From Nonomuraea helvata (GTDB lineage: Bacteria; Actinomycetota; Actinomycetes; Streptosporangiales; Streptosporangiaceae), in NCBI RefSeq assembly GCF_039535785.1, contig NZ_BAAAXV010000009.1:682001-746000 (forward strand): a DNA stretch of 64,000 bases. The letters are read 5' to 3'. This document shows positions 34,627 through 47,338 of the stretch, piece by piece. The notes under the pieces were generated by a model. It was not told the origin of the DNA. It searched no databases and saw only the letters and a list, made by a program, of their open reading frames with translations. Each line of letters begins with the position of its first letter. Positions within the stretch are counted from its first letter, which is position 1. The position numbers were made by a program, and so were the translations under genes.

Positions 34627-35244
34627 ATGGATAAGGACGGCAACAAAGGGGCGGCCGAGTTCCTTCCCGACCGGCTCGATCTCGACTCTCTTCGCCACGC
34701 GGCGGCCGGCTGCGAGGGCTGCGGTCTTTACCGGAACGCCACGCAGACCGTGTTCGGCGAGGGTCCGAAGGAGGCCAGGTTCATGCTCGTGGGCGAGGTG
34801 CCCGGGGACCAGGAGGACCGGCAGGGGCACCCGTTCGTGGGCCCGGCGGGACGCCTTCTGGACAAGGGGCTGGAGGAGGCCGGCATCGAGCGCGACGACG
34901 TGTACGTCACCAACGCGGTCAAGCATTTCTCCTTCACGCTGCGCGGCAAGCGGCGCATCCACCAGAAGCCGACGGCCGCCGAGATCACCGCCTGCCACCC
35001 GTGGCTCGACGCCGAGTTGTCCGTGGTGCGGCCGGAGGTGATCGTGGTGCTCGGGGCGACGGCGGCCAGGTCGCTGCTGGGGCGGGAGTTCCGGGTGACC
35101 CGGCAGCGGGGCGAGCCGGTGCCGCTCGGGGACGCGCTCGCCGTGGCCACCGTGCACCCGTCGGCCGTGCTGCGCGCGCCCGACAGGGACCTCGCGTACA
35201 AGGGCTTCCTGGCCGACCTGAGGGTCGCGGCCACCCTCGCCTAA
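34627..35244 (+). CDS. udgX: UdgX-type uracil-DNA glycosylase
   Basis: This 205-aa glycosylase of the UDG superfamily has motif A as GEVPGDQED (residues 56-64), the extra loop KRRIH (108-112) and motif C as VHPSAVLR. The KRRIH loop with its His (His112) is the hallmark of UdgX, which forms a covalent bond with the abasic site after uracil removal. Candidate Fe-S ligands are Cys29, Cys32 and Cys123. It is cytoplasmic and acts in DNA repair. ATG 34627 gives the family length, with GGGAG eleven bases upstream. Confidence 0.93.
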   Translation: MDKDGNKGAAEFLPDRLDLDSLRHAAAGCEGCGLYRNATQTVFGEGPKEARFMLVGEVPGDQEDRQGHPFVGPAGRLLDKGLEEAGIERDDVYVTNAVKHFSFTLRGKRRIHQKPTAAEITACHPWLDAELSVVRPEVIVVLGATAARSLLGREFRVTRQRGEPVPLGDALAVATVHPSAVLRAPDRDLAYKGFLADLRVAATLA

Positions 35245-35253
35245 CGGGCAGCG

Positions 35254-36489
35254 CTAACGGGCCCGGTAATCACGGAAGCCGGTCACCGAGAGGCCGACGG
35301 CCAGCACCACGACGGCGCAGGCGATGCCGCCGCCCACCCAGGCCCCGCTCAGCCCCAGCGCGGTCGCCGTGGCCCCGGCCCGCAGGTCGCCGAGGCGCGG
35401 CCCGCCGGCCACGACCACCATGAACGCCCCCTGCAGCCGCCCCCGCATCTCGTCGGGCGCGTACAGCTGCAGGATGGACTGCCGCCACACCGACGAGATC
35501 ACGTCCGCCACGCCGCCCACGGCCATGAACGCCACCACCAGCCAGAGCTCGTGCGCGAGCCCCGCGGCGGCCACGGCCAGCCCCCAGACGGCGATGACCA
35601 CGACGAGCGCCACACCCTGCCGCGACACCCGGCCCACCCAGCCGGAGAACAGCGCACCGGCGACCGAGCCGATGGCCATGGCGGAGGTCATCATGCCGAG
35701 CGCCAGGCTCGAGCCGCCGAACCGCTCGGCGGTCAGCTGGGGGTAGAGCGCGCGGGGCATGGCGAACACCATCGCGATGACGTCCACCACGAACGACATC
35801 AGCAGCACCGGGCTGCTGACGATGAAGCTGAGCCCCTCGAGCACCGCCCGGGCACCCGGACGTGTCACCTCGCCCAGCGGGGGCAGTGAGGGCAATCTGA
35901 GCGCCGCGTAGAGGCTGCCGGTGAAGAGCAGGGCGTCCAGTGCGTACGCCGCCGCGTACCCGCCGGTGGTCAGCGCGACCGCGCCGATCATCGGGCCCAC
36001 CACCGCGCCCATGCTGAAGACGAGCGAGTTGAGCGCGTTGGCGGCGGGCACCAGCTCCTTGTCCAGGATCCTGGGGATGATCGCGCCCCTGGTCGGGCTG
36101 GTGATCGCGAAGCCGGTGGCGTTCACGGCGACCGCGGCGAAGATCAGGTAGATGTTCCCCAGGTGGAGCAGCGCCTGGGCGAGGATGAGCAGCGTCGCCG
36201 CCCAGGCGATGAACGAGCCGATGATGAGCAGCTTGCGCCGGTCGACCGCGTCGGCGACCGCCCCGCCCCACAGGCCGAAGACGATCAGCGGGATCAGGTT
36301 GGCCATGCCCAGCAGCCCGACGTAGAACGACGAGTGGGTGAGCTGCCAGACCTGCTGTCCGACCGCGACGACGGTCGCCGCGACGCCGACGTGCGAAACG
36401 GACTGGCCCAGCCAGAGCCGCCGATAGTCCCGCACACCCAGCGGACGGGTATCTACCAGATGTCGCTTGACCAGCTCCGCAATTGCCAC
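35254..36489 (-). CDS. MFS transporter, EntS-like exporter group
   Basis: This 411-aa protein has about twelve membrane helices and the MFS loop motif GGAVADAVDRRKLL between helices 2 and 3. The N-terminus (DYRRLWLGQSVSHVGVAATV) is typical of the group that includes the siderophore exporter EntS. The substrate is unknown; nearness to an iron-type regulator gene is suggestive only. The start is GTG 36489 (GTG GCA ATT GCG). It is convergent with udgX, 9 bases apart. Confidence 0.88.
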   Translation of the reverse strand: MAIAELVKRHLVDTRPLGVRDYRRLWLGQSVSHVGVAATVVAVGQQVWQLTHSSFYVGLLGMANLIPLIVFGLWGGAVADAVDRRKLLIIGSFIAWAATLLILAQALLHLGNIYLIFAAVAVNATGFAITSPTRGAIIPRILDKELVPAANALNSLVFSMGAVVGPMIGAVALTTGGYAAAYALDALLFTGSLYAALRLPSLPPLGEVTRPGARAVLEGLSFIVSSPVLLMSFVVDVIAMVFAMPRALYPQLTAERFGGSSLALGMMTSAMAIGSVAGALFSGWVGRVSRQGVALVVVIAVWGLAVAAAGLAHELWLVVAFMAVGGVADVISSVWRQSILQLYAPDEMRGRLQGAFMVVVAGGPRLGDLRAGATATALGLSGAWVGGGIACAVVVLAVGLSVTGFRDYRAR

Positions 36490-36499
36490 TCAATGAACA

Positions 36500-37153
36500 T
36501 TAAGGCGCAAGCCTTTCCAGGGCCCAGCCGGGTCTCGTGCGCCGGTAACGGAGCCGATCATGCATCCGGTCGAGCTGTCCCTGCCAGAACTCCACCTCGA
36601 TCGGATGGACCCGGAAACCGCCCCAGAAGTCGGGCACCGGCGGATCCTCCGGCCAGCGCGCCGCCAGCTCCGCGTAACGGTCGTCCAGCTCCTCCCTGGA
36701 GCGCACGACCGCCGACTGACGCGACGCCCAGGCCCCGATGCGCGAGCCGTAGGGGCGGGAGTTGTAGTACGCGGCCGACTCCTCGTGGGAGATTCGCGTC
36801 ACAGTCCCCTCGACACGTATCTGGCGCCGGATCGGGTGCCAGGGGAAGAGCAGCGACGCGCGGGCGTTCTCGCCCAGGTCGCGGCCCTTGCGCGACTCGT
36901 AGTTGGTGTAGAAGACGAAGCCGCGTTCGTCATAGCCCTTCAGCAGGACCGTCCTGGCGCTGGGCCGGCCGCCGGCGGAGGCGGTGGCCAGGACCATGGC
37001 GTTGGGTTCGGGCAGGCCGGCGTCGAGCGCGTCCTGGAACCACATGGTGAATTGCTCTATCGGGTCGGACGCGAGGTCGGATTCGAGCAGCGGCTCGCCC
37101 TCGTACGTACGGCGAAGCCCCGCCAGCACGGGCGGGCGCGGGGTGGCATCCAC
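36500..37153 (-). CDS. pdxH: Pyridoxamine 5'-phosphate oxidase
   Basis: This 217-aa FMN enzyme oxidises pyridoxine or pyridoxamine phosphate to pyridoxal phosphate. Motifs include GRPSARTVLLKGYDERGFVF, TNYESRKGRDL, and the C-terminal RVHPIEVEFWQGQLDRMHDR with RLAP at the end. GTG 37153 gives the usual length, but there is no clear ribosome site. An in-frame GTG at 37195 or the frame opening at 37204 are alternatives. It is divergent from citrate synthase. Confidence 0.93.
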   Translation of the reverse strand: MDATPRPPVLAGLRRTYEGEPLLESDLASDPIEQFTMWFQDALDAGLPEPNAMVLATASAGGRPSARTVLLKGYDERGFVFYTNYESRKGRDLGENARASLLFPWHPIRRQIRVEGTVTRISHEESAAYYNSRPYGSRIGAWASRQSAVVRSREELDDRYAELAARWPEDPPVPDFWGGFRVHPIEVEFWQGQLDRMHDRLRYRRTRPGWALERLAP

Positions 37154-37336
37154 GAGACGGTATTCTTGCGCGCTTGTGTGGTAGATCCCATGCACCCCCC
37201 TCACCAGCGGGTTTGGCCTTACAGCGGGTCCGGAGACCGAGCACCACCTGGGAAGGGGTTAAATTGACCCGCCGGTATCTCGACATCAAGGCATCGCATT
37301 GCCGAAACATGGCAAGGGAAAGGGAGGCGGCCGAGT

Positions 37337-38443
37337 ATGTCCGACTTCAAACCCGGACTCGAAGGCGTCGTAGCTTTCGAGACCGAGATCGCGGAACCGG
37401 ACAAAGAAGGGGGCGCCCTTCGATACCGGGGCGTCGACATTGAGGAACTGGTCGGCCGTGTCCCGTTCGGGGCTGTCTGGGGCCTGCTGGTCGACAACAC
37501 GTTCCAGCCGGGCCTGCCTCCGGCGGAGCCGTACCCCATCCCTGTCCACTCCGGTGACATCCGCGTAGACGTACAGAGCGCGCTGGCCATGCTCGCTCCC
37601 GCCTACGGCTTCAAGCCTCTGCTCGACATCAGCGACGAGGAGGCCCGCGACCAGCTCGCCCGCGCCTCCGTCATGGCTCTCTCGTTCGTCGCGCAGTCCG
37701 CGCGCGGCCTCGGCCTGCCCATGGTGCCGCAGAGCCGGGTCGACGAGGCCAAGACCATCGTCGAGCGCTTCATGATCCGCTGGCGCGGTGAGCCTGACCC
37801 GAGGCACGTCAAGGCCATCGACGCTTACTGGACCTCCGCGGCCGAGCACGGCATGAACGCCTCGACGTTCACCGCCCGCGTCATCGCCTCCACCGGGGCC
37901 GACGTGGCCGCTGCGCTCTCCGGCGCCGTCGGCGCCATGTCGGGCCCGCTGCACGGCGGCGCCCCGGCCCGCGTCCTGCACATGATCGAGGGCGTCGAGC
38001 AGCTCGGCGATGCCAAGAAGTACGTCCAGAGCGAGCTCGACAAGGGCAACAGGCTCATGGGCTTCGGGCACCGCGTCTACCGCGCGGAGGACCCCCGCGC
38101 CCGCGTGCTCCGCCGCACCGCCAAGGAGCTCGACGCGCCCCGCTACGAGGTCGCCGCGGCGCTGGAGCAGGCCGCGCTGGAGGAGCTGCACGCGCGCAAG
38201 CCCGACCGGGTGCTGGCCACCAACGTGGAGTACTGGGCGGCCGTGGTGCTGGACTTCGCCGAGGTGCCGTCGCACATGTTCACCTCGATGTTCACCTGCG
38301 CCCGCACGGCCGGCTGGGCCGCGCACATCCTGGAGCAGAAGCGCACGGGCCGGCTCGTCCGCCCGAGCGCCAACTACGTCGGCCCCGCCTCGCGTCCCCT
38401 GAGCGACGTGCCCGGCGCCGCCGAGGTCACCGGCACGTTCTGA
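37337..38443 (+). CDS. gltA: Citrate synthase (type 2-like, about 370 aa)
   Basis: This 368-aa enzyme condenses acetyl-CoA and oxaloacetate. Catalytic His residues lie in SGPLHGGAP and LMGFGHRVYRAEDPR. The substrate-binding segment SRPLSDVPG is at the C-terminus. It matches the shorter actinomycete citrate synthase 2 group; 2-methylcitrate activity is possible. ATG 37337 is preceded by GGGAGG. The intergenic region upstream (37154-37336) holds TTGACC at 37264-37269 as a possible -35, without a convincing -10. Confidence 0.93.
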   Translation: MSDFKPGLEGVVAFETEIAEPDKEGGALRYRGVDIEELVGRVPFGAVWGLLVDNTFQPGLPPAEPYPIPVHSGDIRVDVQSALAMLAPAYGFKPLLDISDEEARDQLARASVMALSFVAQSARGLGLPMVPQSRVDEAKTIVERFMIRWRGEPDPRHVKAIDAYWTSAAEHGMNASTFTARVIASTGADVAAALSGAVGAMSGPLHGGAPARVLHMIEGVEQLGDAKKYVQSELDKGNRLMGFGHRVYRAEDPRARVLRRTAKELDAPRYEVAAALEQAALEELHARKPDRVLATNVEYWAAVVLDFAEVPSHMFTSMFTCARTAGWAAHILEQKRTGRLVRPSANYVGPASRPLSDVPGAAEVTGTF

Positions 38444-38462
38444 CGGGATCGGCCCCGGCGCG

Positions 38463-42332
<3,870 letters not shown>

Positions 42333-42339
42333 CTCGTCC

Positions 42340-42361
42340 GGCGGCTCCTGTGGGAGCCGCC
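42340..42361 (+). terminator. Hairpin after serC (first)
   Basis: GGCGGCTCC and GGAGCCGCC form a perfect 9-bp stem with a TGTG loop, seven bases after the serC stop. It lacks a T-run but is well placed for termination. Confidence 0.75.
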
Positions 42362-42375
42362 TCGACGCTCTGCGC

Positions 42376-42410
42376 GACCCGGCCGGCAGCCTGCCGTTGC
42401 CGGCCGGGTC
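42376..42410 (+). terminator. Hairpin after serC (second, stronger)
   Basis: GACCCGGCCGGCA and TGCCGGCCGGGTC form a perfect 13-bp stem with a nine-base loop. Two hairpins in tandem between serC and the next plus-strand gene suggest a firm transcription boundary. Confidence 0.8.
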
Positions 42411-42443
42411 CGCCACGCCCGGCTCGAATAGCTAGGAACCTTC

Positions 42444-43049
42444 TTGTCCGACATGCTCAGACCCGGCCGGAGGACCACCCGGCCGAAGAGCCTCGGCTAT
42501 CTGATGTTCGCCAGCCGATGGCTCCAGGTCCCCCTCTACCTGGGCCTCATCGTGGCCCAGGCGGTGTACGTGTGGCAGTTCGCCCTGGAGCTCTGGCACC
42601 TGATCGAGACGGTGCTCCTCCACTCCGGGCCGGCCCCCGAGGCGGCGCCCTCCTCCGAGGTCGTGGTCATGCTCACCGTCCTGGGGCTCATCGACGTGGT
42701 GATGATCTCCAACCTGCTGATCATGGTGATCGTCGGCGGCTACGAGACCTTCGTCTCCCGCATCCGGCTCGAGGACCATCCCGACGAGCCGGAGTGGCTC
42801 TCCCACGTCAACGCGAACGTGCTGAAGGTCAAGCTGGCCACGGCGATCGTCGGCATCTCGTCGGTGCACCTGCTGCAGACGTTCATCCGGGCCCAGACGA
42901 CGCCCAACGACAAGATCATGTGGCAGACGATCATGCATCTGGCGTTCGTGGCCTCGGCCATCGGCCTCGCCTACATCGACCGCCTGCTGTCCTCCTCGCC
43001 CGCGGAGCACACGCGGGCGCACTCGCTGGCCGGCACGAGTCCTGACTAG
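42444..43049 (+). CDS. UPF0114 (YqhA-like) membrane protein
   Basis: This 201-aa protein of the UPF0114 family has about four membrane helices (YLGLIVAQAVYVWQFALELW and LTVLGLIDVVMISNLLIMVI) and the conserved loop IVGGYETFVSRI with HPDEPEWLSHVNANVLKVKL. The biochemical role of the family is not established. TTG 42444 has AGGAA about five bases upstream; ATG 42453 is an alternative. The 3' end overlaps the convergent rhomboid gene by four bases. Confidence 0.88.
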   Translation: MSDMLRPGRRTTRPKSLGYLMFASRWLQVPLYLGLIVAQAVYVWQFALELWHLIETVLLHSGPAPEAAPSSEVVVMLTVLGLIDVVMISNLLIMVIVGGYETFVSRIRLEDHPDEPEWLSHVNANVLKVKLATAIVGISSVHLLQTFIRAQTTPNDKIMWQTIMHLAFVASAIGLAYIDRLLSSSPAEHTRAHSLAGTSPD

Positions 43050-43666
43050 TACGCGGGGATCTCGCGCCTGCGCCGCAGCACCCAGCCGGCCACCACGCCG
43101 CCGATGAGGCCGAACAGGTGGCCCTGCCAGGAGATGCCCTGCTGGTTGGGCAGCAGGCCCGCCAGGATCCCCCAGTACGCGAACCCCACGCCGATGGCGA
43201 TGACGATGTCCAGCAGCCTGCGGTCGAACAGGCCGCGGGCCAGGATGAAGCCGAAGTAGCCGAAGACCAGGCCGCTCGCGCCGACCGTGTAGACGCCGGG
43301 GCTGGTCAGCCAGGTGCCGAGGCCGCCGATGAGGATGATCAGCACGCTGGCCCACAGGAACTTGCGCAGGTCGCGGAGCCCGGCCAGGAAGCCCAGGATC
43401 AGCAGGGGCAGCGAGTTGGCCATGAGGTGGCCGAATCCGCCGTGCAGGAACGGGGCGAACAGGATGCCGATCAGGCCGTCGGGCTCCCACCCGATGATGC
43501 CGAACTCGCGGTCGAGCGCGCCGTTGAGGAAGTAGTCGACGCCCTCGACGACCCACATGACGGCGAGCATGGCGATCACGACGGCGAGGGCGCTCAACGC
43601 ACCGGAAAGGAGAGCACCGGCGCCGCGCTTGGCCGACTCGAACCTGGAACCCGAATAGTCCCTCAT
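43046..43666 (-). CDS. Rhomboid-family intramembrane serine protease
   Basis: This 206-aa protein has about six or seven membrane helices. The catalytic Ser is in VGASGLVFGYFGF (GxSG) and the His in SWQGHLFGLIGG, with HGGFGHLMANSLPLLIL upstream. It cleaves substrates within the membrane; targets are unknown. It is complete. It is transcribed towards the UPF0114 gene. Confidence 0.9.
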   Translation of the reverse strand: MRDYSGSRFESAKRGAGALLSGALSALAVVIAMLAVMWVVEGVDYFLNGALDREFGIIGWEPDGLIGILFAPFLHGGFGHLMANSLPLLILGFLAGLRDLRKFLWASVLIILIGGLGTWLTSPGVYTVGASGLVFGYFGFILARGLFDRRLLDIVIAIGVGFAYWGILAGLLPNQQGISWQGHLFGLIGGVVAGWVLRRRREIPAY

Positions 43667-43788
43667 GCGCCTCTCCTGGTGGGTTGCTTTCCCTTTCTTT
43701 ACCGTAGCCAGGAAGCCTTATGCGCGCGCTAAAGGCGCTCTCGTCGCGCCGCACGTCGCCGGGCCGCGCGGGACTCCTTCAGTGCTGC

Positions 43789-43815
43789 GGGAGGGCGCCG
43801 GCGGGGCGCCCTCCC
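43789..43815 (-). terminator. Hairpin ending the crotonase/SDR unit
   Basis: GGGAGGGCGCC and GGCGCCCTCCC form a perfect 11-bp stem with a five-base loop. It begins four bases beyond the enoyl-CoA hydratase stop on the minus strand. Confidence 0.8.
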
Positions 43816-43819
43816 CGTG

Positions 43820-44584
43820 TCATTCGCCCTTCCACCGAGGCGGGCGCTTCTCGGCGAAGGCGGCCGCGCCCTCCATGGCGTCCTTGGAGCCGAAGACCGG
43901 CCCGACGATCGCGCTCTGCTTGGCGAACATCTCCTCCAGCGACCAGTCCGCGGACTCGATGATCACCTTCTTCGTGGCGGCGAGGGCCAGGGGCGCGTTG
44001 CCGGCGATCTTGCGGGCCAGCTCCAGCGCTCCCTCGAGCGCCTCTCCCGGCGGCGTGATCCGGTTCACCAGTCCCAGCTCGTACAGGCGTGCGGCCGGGT
44101 AGTGGTCGCCGGTCAGGGCGATCTCCATGGCCACGTGGTACGGGATCCGGCGCGGCAGCCGCATGATGCCGCCCGCGCCCGCCACCAGCCCGCGCTTCGG
44201 CTCCGGCAGGCCGAACGTGGCCTCCGACGACGCCACGACGACGTCGCACGACAGCGCCAGCTCGAACCCGCCCGCGAGCGCGTACCCCTCCACGGCGGCC
44301 ACCAGCGGCTTCTTCGGCGGCGACTCGGTCAGCCCGCCGAAGCCGCGCCCCTCGACCACCGGGAAGTCGCCGGACAGGAAGCCCTTGAGGTCCATGCCTG
44401 CGGAGAAGGTGCCACCGGCACCGGTCAGGACATAAGCGGAAATGTCGGGACGAGCGTCCAGCGTGTCCAGCGCCTCGGCGATCCCCCGCGCCACTGCCCC
44501 ATTCACGGCATTGCGCGCTTTGGGGCGATTTATCGTGATGATGGCGACGTTCTCGGACTCCTCGACGAGCACTTCGTCAGACAA
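43820..44584 (-). CDS. Enoyl-CoA hydratase/isomerase (crotonase family)
   Basis: This 254-aa crotonase has the oxyanion-hole motif FSAGMDLKGFL (near residue 60), AVEGYALAGGFELAL (near 100) and LPEPKRGLVAGAGG, the place of the catalytic Glu. It probably hydrates 2-enoyl-CoA. TTG at 44584 has GAGG five bases upstream and begins seven bases after the SDR gene, so the two form one unit acting at successive beta-oxidation steps. Confidence 0.92.
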   Translation of the reverse strand: MSDEVLVEESENVAIITINRPKARNAVNGAVARGIAEALDTLDARPDISAYVLTGAGGTFSAGMDLKGFLSGDFPVVEGRGFGGLTESPPKKPLVAAVEGYALAGGFELALSCDVVVASSEATFGLPEPKRGLVAGAGGIMRLPRRIPYHVAMEIALTGDHYPAARLYELGLVNRITPPGEALEGALELARKIAGNAPLALAATKKVIIESADWSLEEMFAKQSAIVGPVFGSKDAMEGAAAFAEKRPPRWKGE

Positions 44585-44591
44585 CGAGACC

Positions 44592-45365
44592 TCACTTGGG
44601 CTGGAAGCGGATGCCGCCGTCGAAGCGGACGACCTCGGCGTTCATGTAGTCGTTCTCGATCAGCGACCGCACCAGGTGCGCGAACTCGTCGGCCCGCCCC
44701 ATGCGCTTGGGGAACACCACCGGCGCCACCAGCTTGGCCTTGAACTCGTCCGCGTTGGCGGAGAAGCCGTAGATCGGGGTGTCGATGATGCCCGGGCAGA
44801 TCGTGTTCACCCGTACGCCGATCGCGGCCAGGTCGCGCGCCGCGGGCACCGTCATGCCCACGATGCCGCCCTTGGAGGCCGAGTACGCGAGCTGCCCCGT
44901 CTGGCCCTCGAGCGCGGCCACGGACGCCGTGTTGATCACCACGCCCCGCTGGCCGTCGGCGTCGGCCGGCTCGGTCTTGGCGATCGCGGCGGCGGCGATG
45001 CGCATGAGGTTGAACGTGCCGATCAGATTGATCTCGATGACCTTGCGGTAGGTCGCCGAGTTGTGCGGGCTGCCGTCGCGGTTGACCGTACGCTCGGCCC
45101 AGCCGATGCCGGCGCTGTTGACCACCACGCGCAGCGGCTTGCCGGTGGCCACGGCGGCGTCCACGGCCGCCTGCACCTGGTCGTCGTCCGACACGTCGGT
45201 CCTGACGAACACCCCGCCGATCTCGTCGGCGACCGTCTTGCCGCGCTCCTCGTTGAGGTCGGCGACGACCACGGTGGCGCCCACGCGGGCCAGCTCGCGG
45301 GCCGTGGCCTCGCCGAGGCCGCTGGCGCCGCCGGAGATGATTGCTGCAGATCCGTTCACGTCCAT
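44592..45365 (-). CDS. Short-chain dehydrogenase, 3-hydroxyacyl-CoA dehydrogenase type II-like
   Basis: This 257-aa SDR has the cofactor motif [15 protein letters not shown], Asp-containing VVVADLNEE (favouring NAD), NSAG, the catalytic Ser in [12 protein letters not shown] and the Tyr-Lys pair in AYSASKGG. The C-terminal [14 protein letters not shown] resembles HSD17B10-like 3-hydroxyacyl-CoA dehydrogenases. The ATG at 45365 has no Shine-Dalgarno but a TAGGGT box seven bases upstream, so it is probably leaderless. It is followed by the crotonase gene. Confidence 0.9.
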   Translation of the reverse strand: MDVNGSAAIISGGASGLGEATARELARVGATVVVADLNEERGKTVADEIGGVFVRTDVSDDDQVQAAVDAAVATGKPLRVVVNSAGIGWAERTVNRDGSPHNSATYRKVIEINLIGTFNLMRIAAAAIAKTEPADADGQRGVVINTASVAALEGQTGQLAYSASKGGIVGMTVPAARDLAAIGVRVNTICPGIIDTPIYGFSANADEFKAKLVAPVVFPKRMGRADEFAHLVRSLIENDYMNAEVVRFDGGIRFQPK

Positions 45366-45372
45366 ATTCCGG

Positions 45373-45378
45373 ACCCTA
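45373..45378 (-). promoter_or_regulatory. -10-like box for leaderless SDR transcription
   Basis: TAGGGT on the minus strand ends seven bases before the ATG at 45365. No ribosome-binding site is visible, so the transcript probably starts at the ATG. Confidence 0.45.
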
Positions 45379-45414
45379 ACCCGCAGACCGAATGAAGTTC
45401 TACTCGGGGTGCGG

Positions 45415-45753
45415 TCAAATCTCGCCCACGGCACTGTCCACGTCGGAGTAGACCTTGATCCGCCGGTCGAGCCCGGTCGTGCGCAGAATGCGCGCCACGG
45501 GCGCCTGAGGCGCCGCCAGGGACACACCTCCGCCCTCTCCGGTCGCCAGCCGCCAGGCCTCGATCAGCACCGACAGGCCGCTGGAGTCCATGAACGACAA
45601 CTGCTGCAGGTCGAGCACGAGCTTGGCGCCGTCCTGCTTGATGGCGTCACGCACCTCGTCCCGCAGGAACGGTGCGGTGAACAGGTCGAGCTCACCCTCA
45701 ACGGCCACCACCACGGCATCGCCAAGAGCGTGTCGCGCAAGCCGCAGCTTCAT
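45415..45753 (-). CDS. STAS-domain anti-sigma factor antagonist
   Basis: This 112-aa protein has the STAS fold: VVVAVEGELDLFTAPFLRDE and the phosphorylation-site motif SFMDSSGLSVLIEAW. It would bind an RsbW-type anti-sigma kinase, be phosphorylated on Ser and be reactivated by a PP2C phosphatase such as the one at 31481-33697. ATG 45753 has GAGGAGG upstream; a longer frame to 45810 is not supported. Confidence 0.9.
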   Translation of the reverse strand: MKLRLARHALGDAVVVAVEGELDLFTAPFLRDEVRDAIKQDGAKLVLDLQQLSFMDSSGLSVLIEAWRLATGEGGGVSLAAPQAPVARILRTTGLDRRIKVYSDVDSAVGEI

Positions 45754-45848
45754 TTGGCCCCTCCTCGATGAGCCACTGTACTTCGACATCCCCGGATACT
45801 GGGCACGCACAAACTACGAAGATGCGGACAAGCTGCCTTGAATAGGCC

Positions 45849-46583
45849 TCATACCACGGGGATGGCGAAGCCGTACGGAAGCTCCAAGCGGTGCTCTGCC
45901 AGCAGTTCCGCGTCGGAGAGCAGCTCTCGCGTGGGGCCGTCGGCGGCGATCACGCCGCCGGAGAGGATCAGCGAGCGTTCGCACAATTCCAGCGCGTACG
46001 GAAGATCGTGCGTGACCATGAGCACCGTCACGTCGAGCGAGCGCAGGATCTCGGCCAGCTCCCTGCGGGCCGCCGGGTCCAGGTTGGACGAGGGCTCGTC
46101 GAGCACCAGGATCTCCGGCGACATGGCCAGCACCGTCGCCACCGCCACCCTGCGGCGCTGGCCGAACGACAGGTGGTGCGGCGGCCGGTCGGCGAACTCC
46201 AGCATGCCGACCCGCTCCAGCGCGTCCTTGACGACGCGGTCGAGGTCCTCGCCGCGCACGCCCGCGTTGGCCGGGCCGAAGGCGACGTCGTCCCTGACCG
46301 TGGGCATGAAGAGCTGATCGTCCGGATCCTGGAAGACCAGGCCGACGCGCTGCCTGACCTCCTTGAGCGTGTCCTTGCGCACCGGGGTGCCGGCCACGGT
46401 GACGCTTCCGTGACCGGCGGTGAGAATCCCGTTGAGGTGCATGACGAGGGTGGTCTTGCCGGCGCCGTTCGGGCCGAGCAGGGCCACGCGCTCGCCGCGG
46501 GCGATCGACAGGTCCACGCCGAACAGCGCCTGCGTGCCGTCGGGATAGGCGTAGGCGAGCTGCCGTACTTCGAGAGAGTTCAC
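45849..46583 (-). CDS. cbiO: Cobalt ECF-type importer ATPase CbiO
   Basis: This 244-aa ABC ATPase has Walker A (LLGPNGAGKTTL), the Q-loop (VGLVFQDPDDQLF), the signature HLSFGQRRRVAVA (a variant of LSGGQ), Walker B (EILVLDEPSSNLDP) and the switch His in VTHDL. It powers the CbiMQ importer. GTG 46583 overlaps the CbiQ stop as GTGA; ATG 46598 is an alternative. It is the last gene of cbiMQO. Confidence 0.93.
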   Translation of the reverse strand: MNSLEVRQLAYAYPDGTQALFGVDLSIARGERVALLGPNGAGKTTLVMHLNGILTAGHGSVTVAGTPVRKDTLKEVRQRVGLVFQDPDDQLFMPTVRDDVAFGPANAGVRGEDLDRVVKDALERVGMLEFADRPPHHLSFGQRRRVAVATVLAMSPEILVLDEPSSNLDPAARRELAEILRSLDVTVLMVTHDLPYALELCERSLILSGGVIAADGPTRELLSDAELLAEHRLELPYGFAIPVV

Positions 46584-47335
46584 CAGGAGAGTCCCCATAC
46601 TGCGAGGGCCAGGGCCGGGAGGGCTAGGGCGATGCCCCATTGGCGGGCAGATGCCGAAAAATCTTGAATAATCGGCATCTGTCCTGAGTATCCCCGACTG
46701 AGCATCGCCAGATGCACGCGCTCACCTCGCTCGTACGACCGGATGAACAGCGCACCGGCGGACCGGGCGATCACTGGGATGTGCCGGAAATTTCGTGCTT
46801 CGAACCCCCGGGACTCCCGGGCCACCCGCATCCGCCGCATCTCATCCACGATCACGTCCATGTACCTCAGCATGAACATGGCGATCTGCACCAGCAGGCT
46901 CGGCAGTCGCAGCCGCTGTGCCCCGACGAGGATCACCCGCGGCTCGGTGGTGGCCGCGAGCAGGATGGAGGCGATCACGCCGAGCGTGGCCTTGACCAGG
47001 ATGTTCCACCCCGCCCAGAGCCCGGGCACGCTCAGCGAGACGCCCAGGACGCTGGTCCGCTCCCCCATCCCGACGATCGGGATGAGGAACGCGAACAGCA
47101 CGAAGGGCACCTCGATCACCATCCGCCGCAGGACGTACGTCACCGGCACCTTCGCCGCCACCGCCACGGCCCCCAGCAGCGCGGCGTAGACCGCGAAGGC
47201 CCAGAACCGCTCCCGCGGCGTGGCCACCACGACGATCGCGAAGGCGAAGACGGCCAGCAGCTTGCACTGCGGCGGCAGCCGGTGCACCACCGAGGCGCCC
47301 GGCAGGTAGAGCTGGTGATGGTGACCCGCGCTCAT
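46580..47335 (-). CDS. cbiQ: Cobalt importer transmembrane protein CbiQ
   Basis: This 251-aa membrane protein of the ECF transporter T-component family starts with SVVHRLPPQCKLLAVFAFAI. It has the conserved coupling motif RESRGFEARNF with a second Arg-Gly motif (AMLSRGYSGQM) that contacts the ATPase. It lies between cbiM and cbiO with almost no spacing. Confidence 0.93.
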   Translation of the reverse strand: MSAGHHHQLYLPGASVVHRLPPQCKLLAVFAFAIVVVATPRERFWAFAVYAALLGAVAVAAKVPVTYVLRRMVIEVPFVLFAFLIPIVGMGERTSVLGVSLSVPGLWAGWNILVKATLGVIASILLAATTEPRVILVGAQRLRLPSLLVQIAMFMLRYMDVIVDEMRRMRVARESRGFEARNFRHIPVIARSAGALFIRSYERGERVHLAMLSRGYSGQMPIIQDFSASARQWGIALALPALALAVWGLSW

Positions 47336-47338
47336 GGA

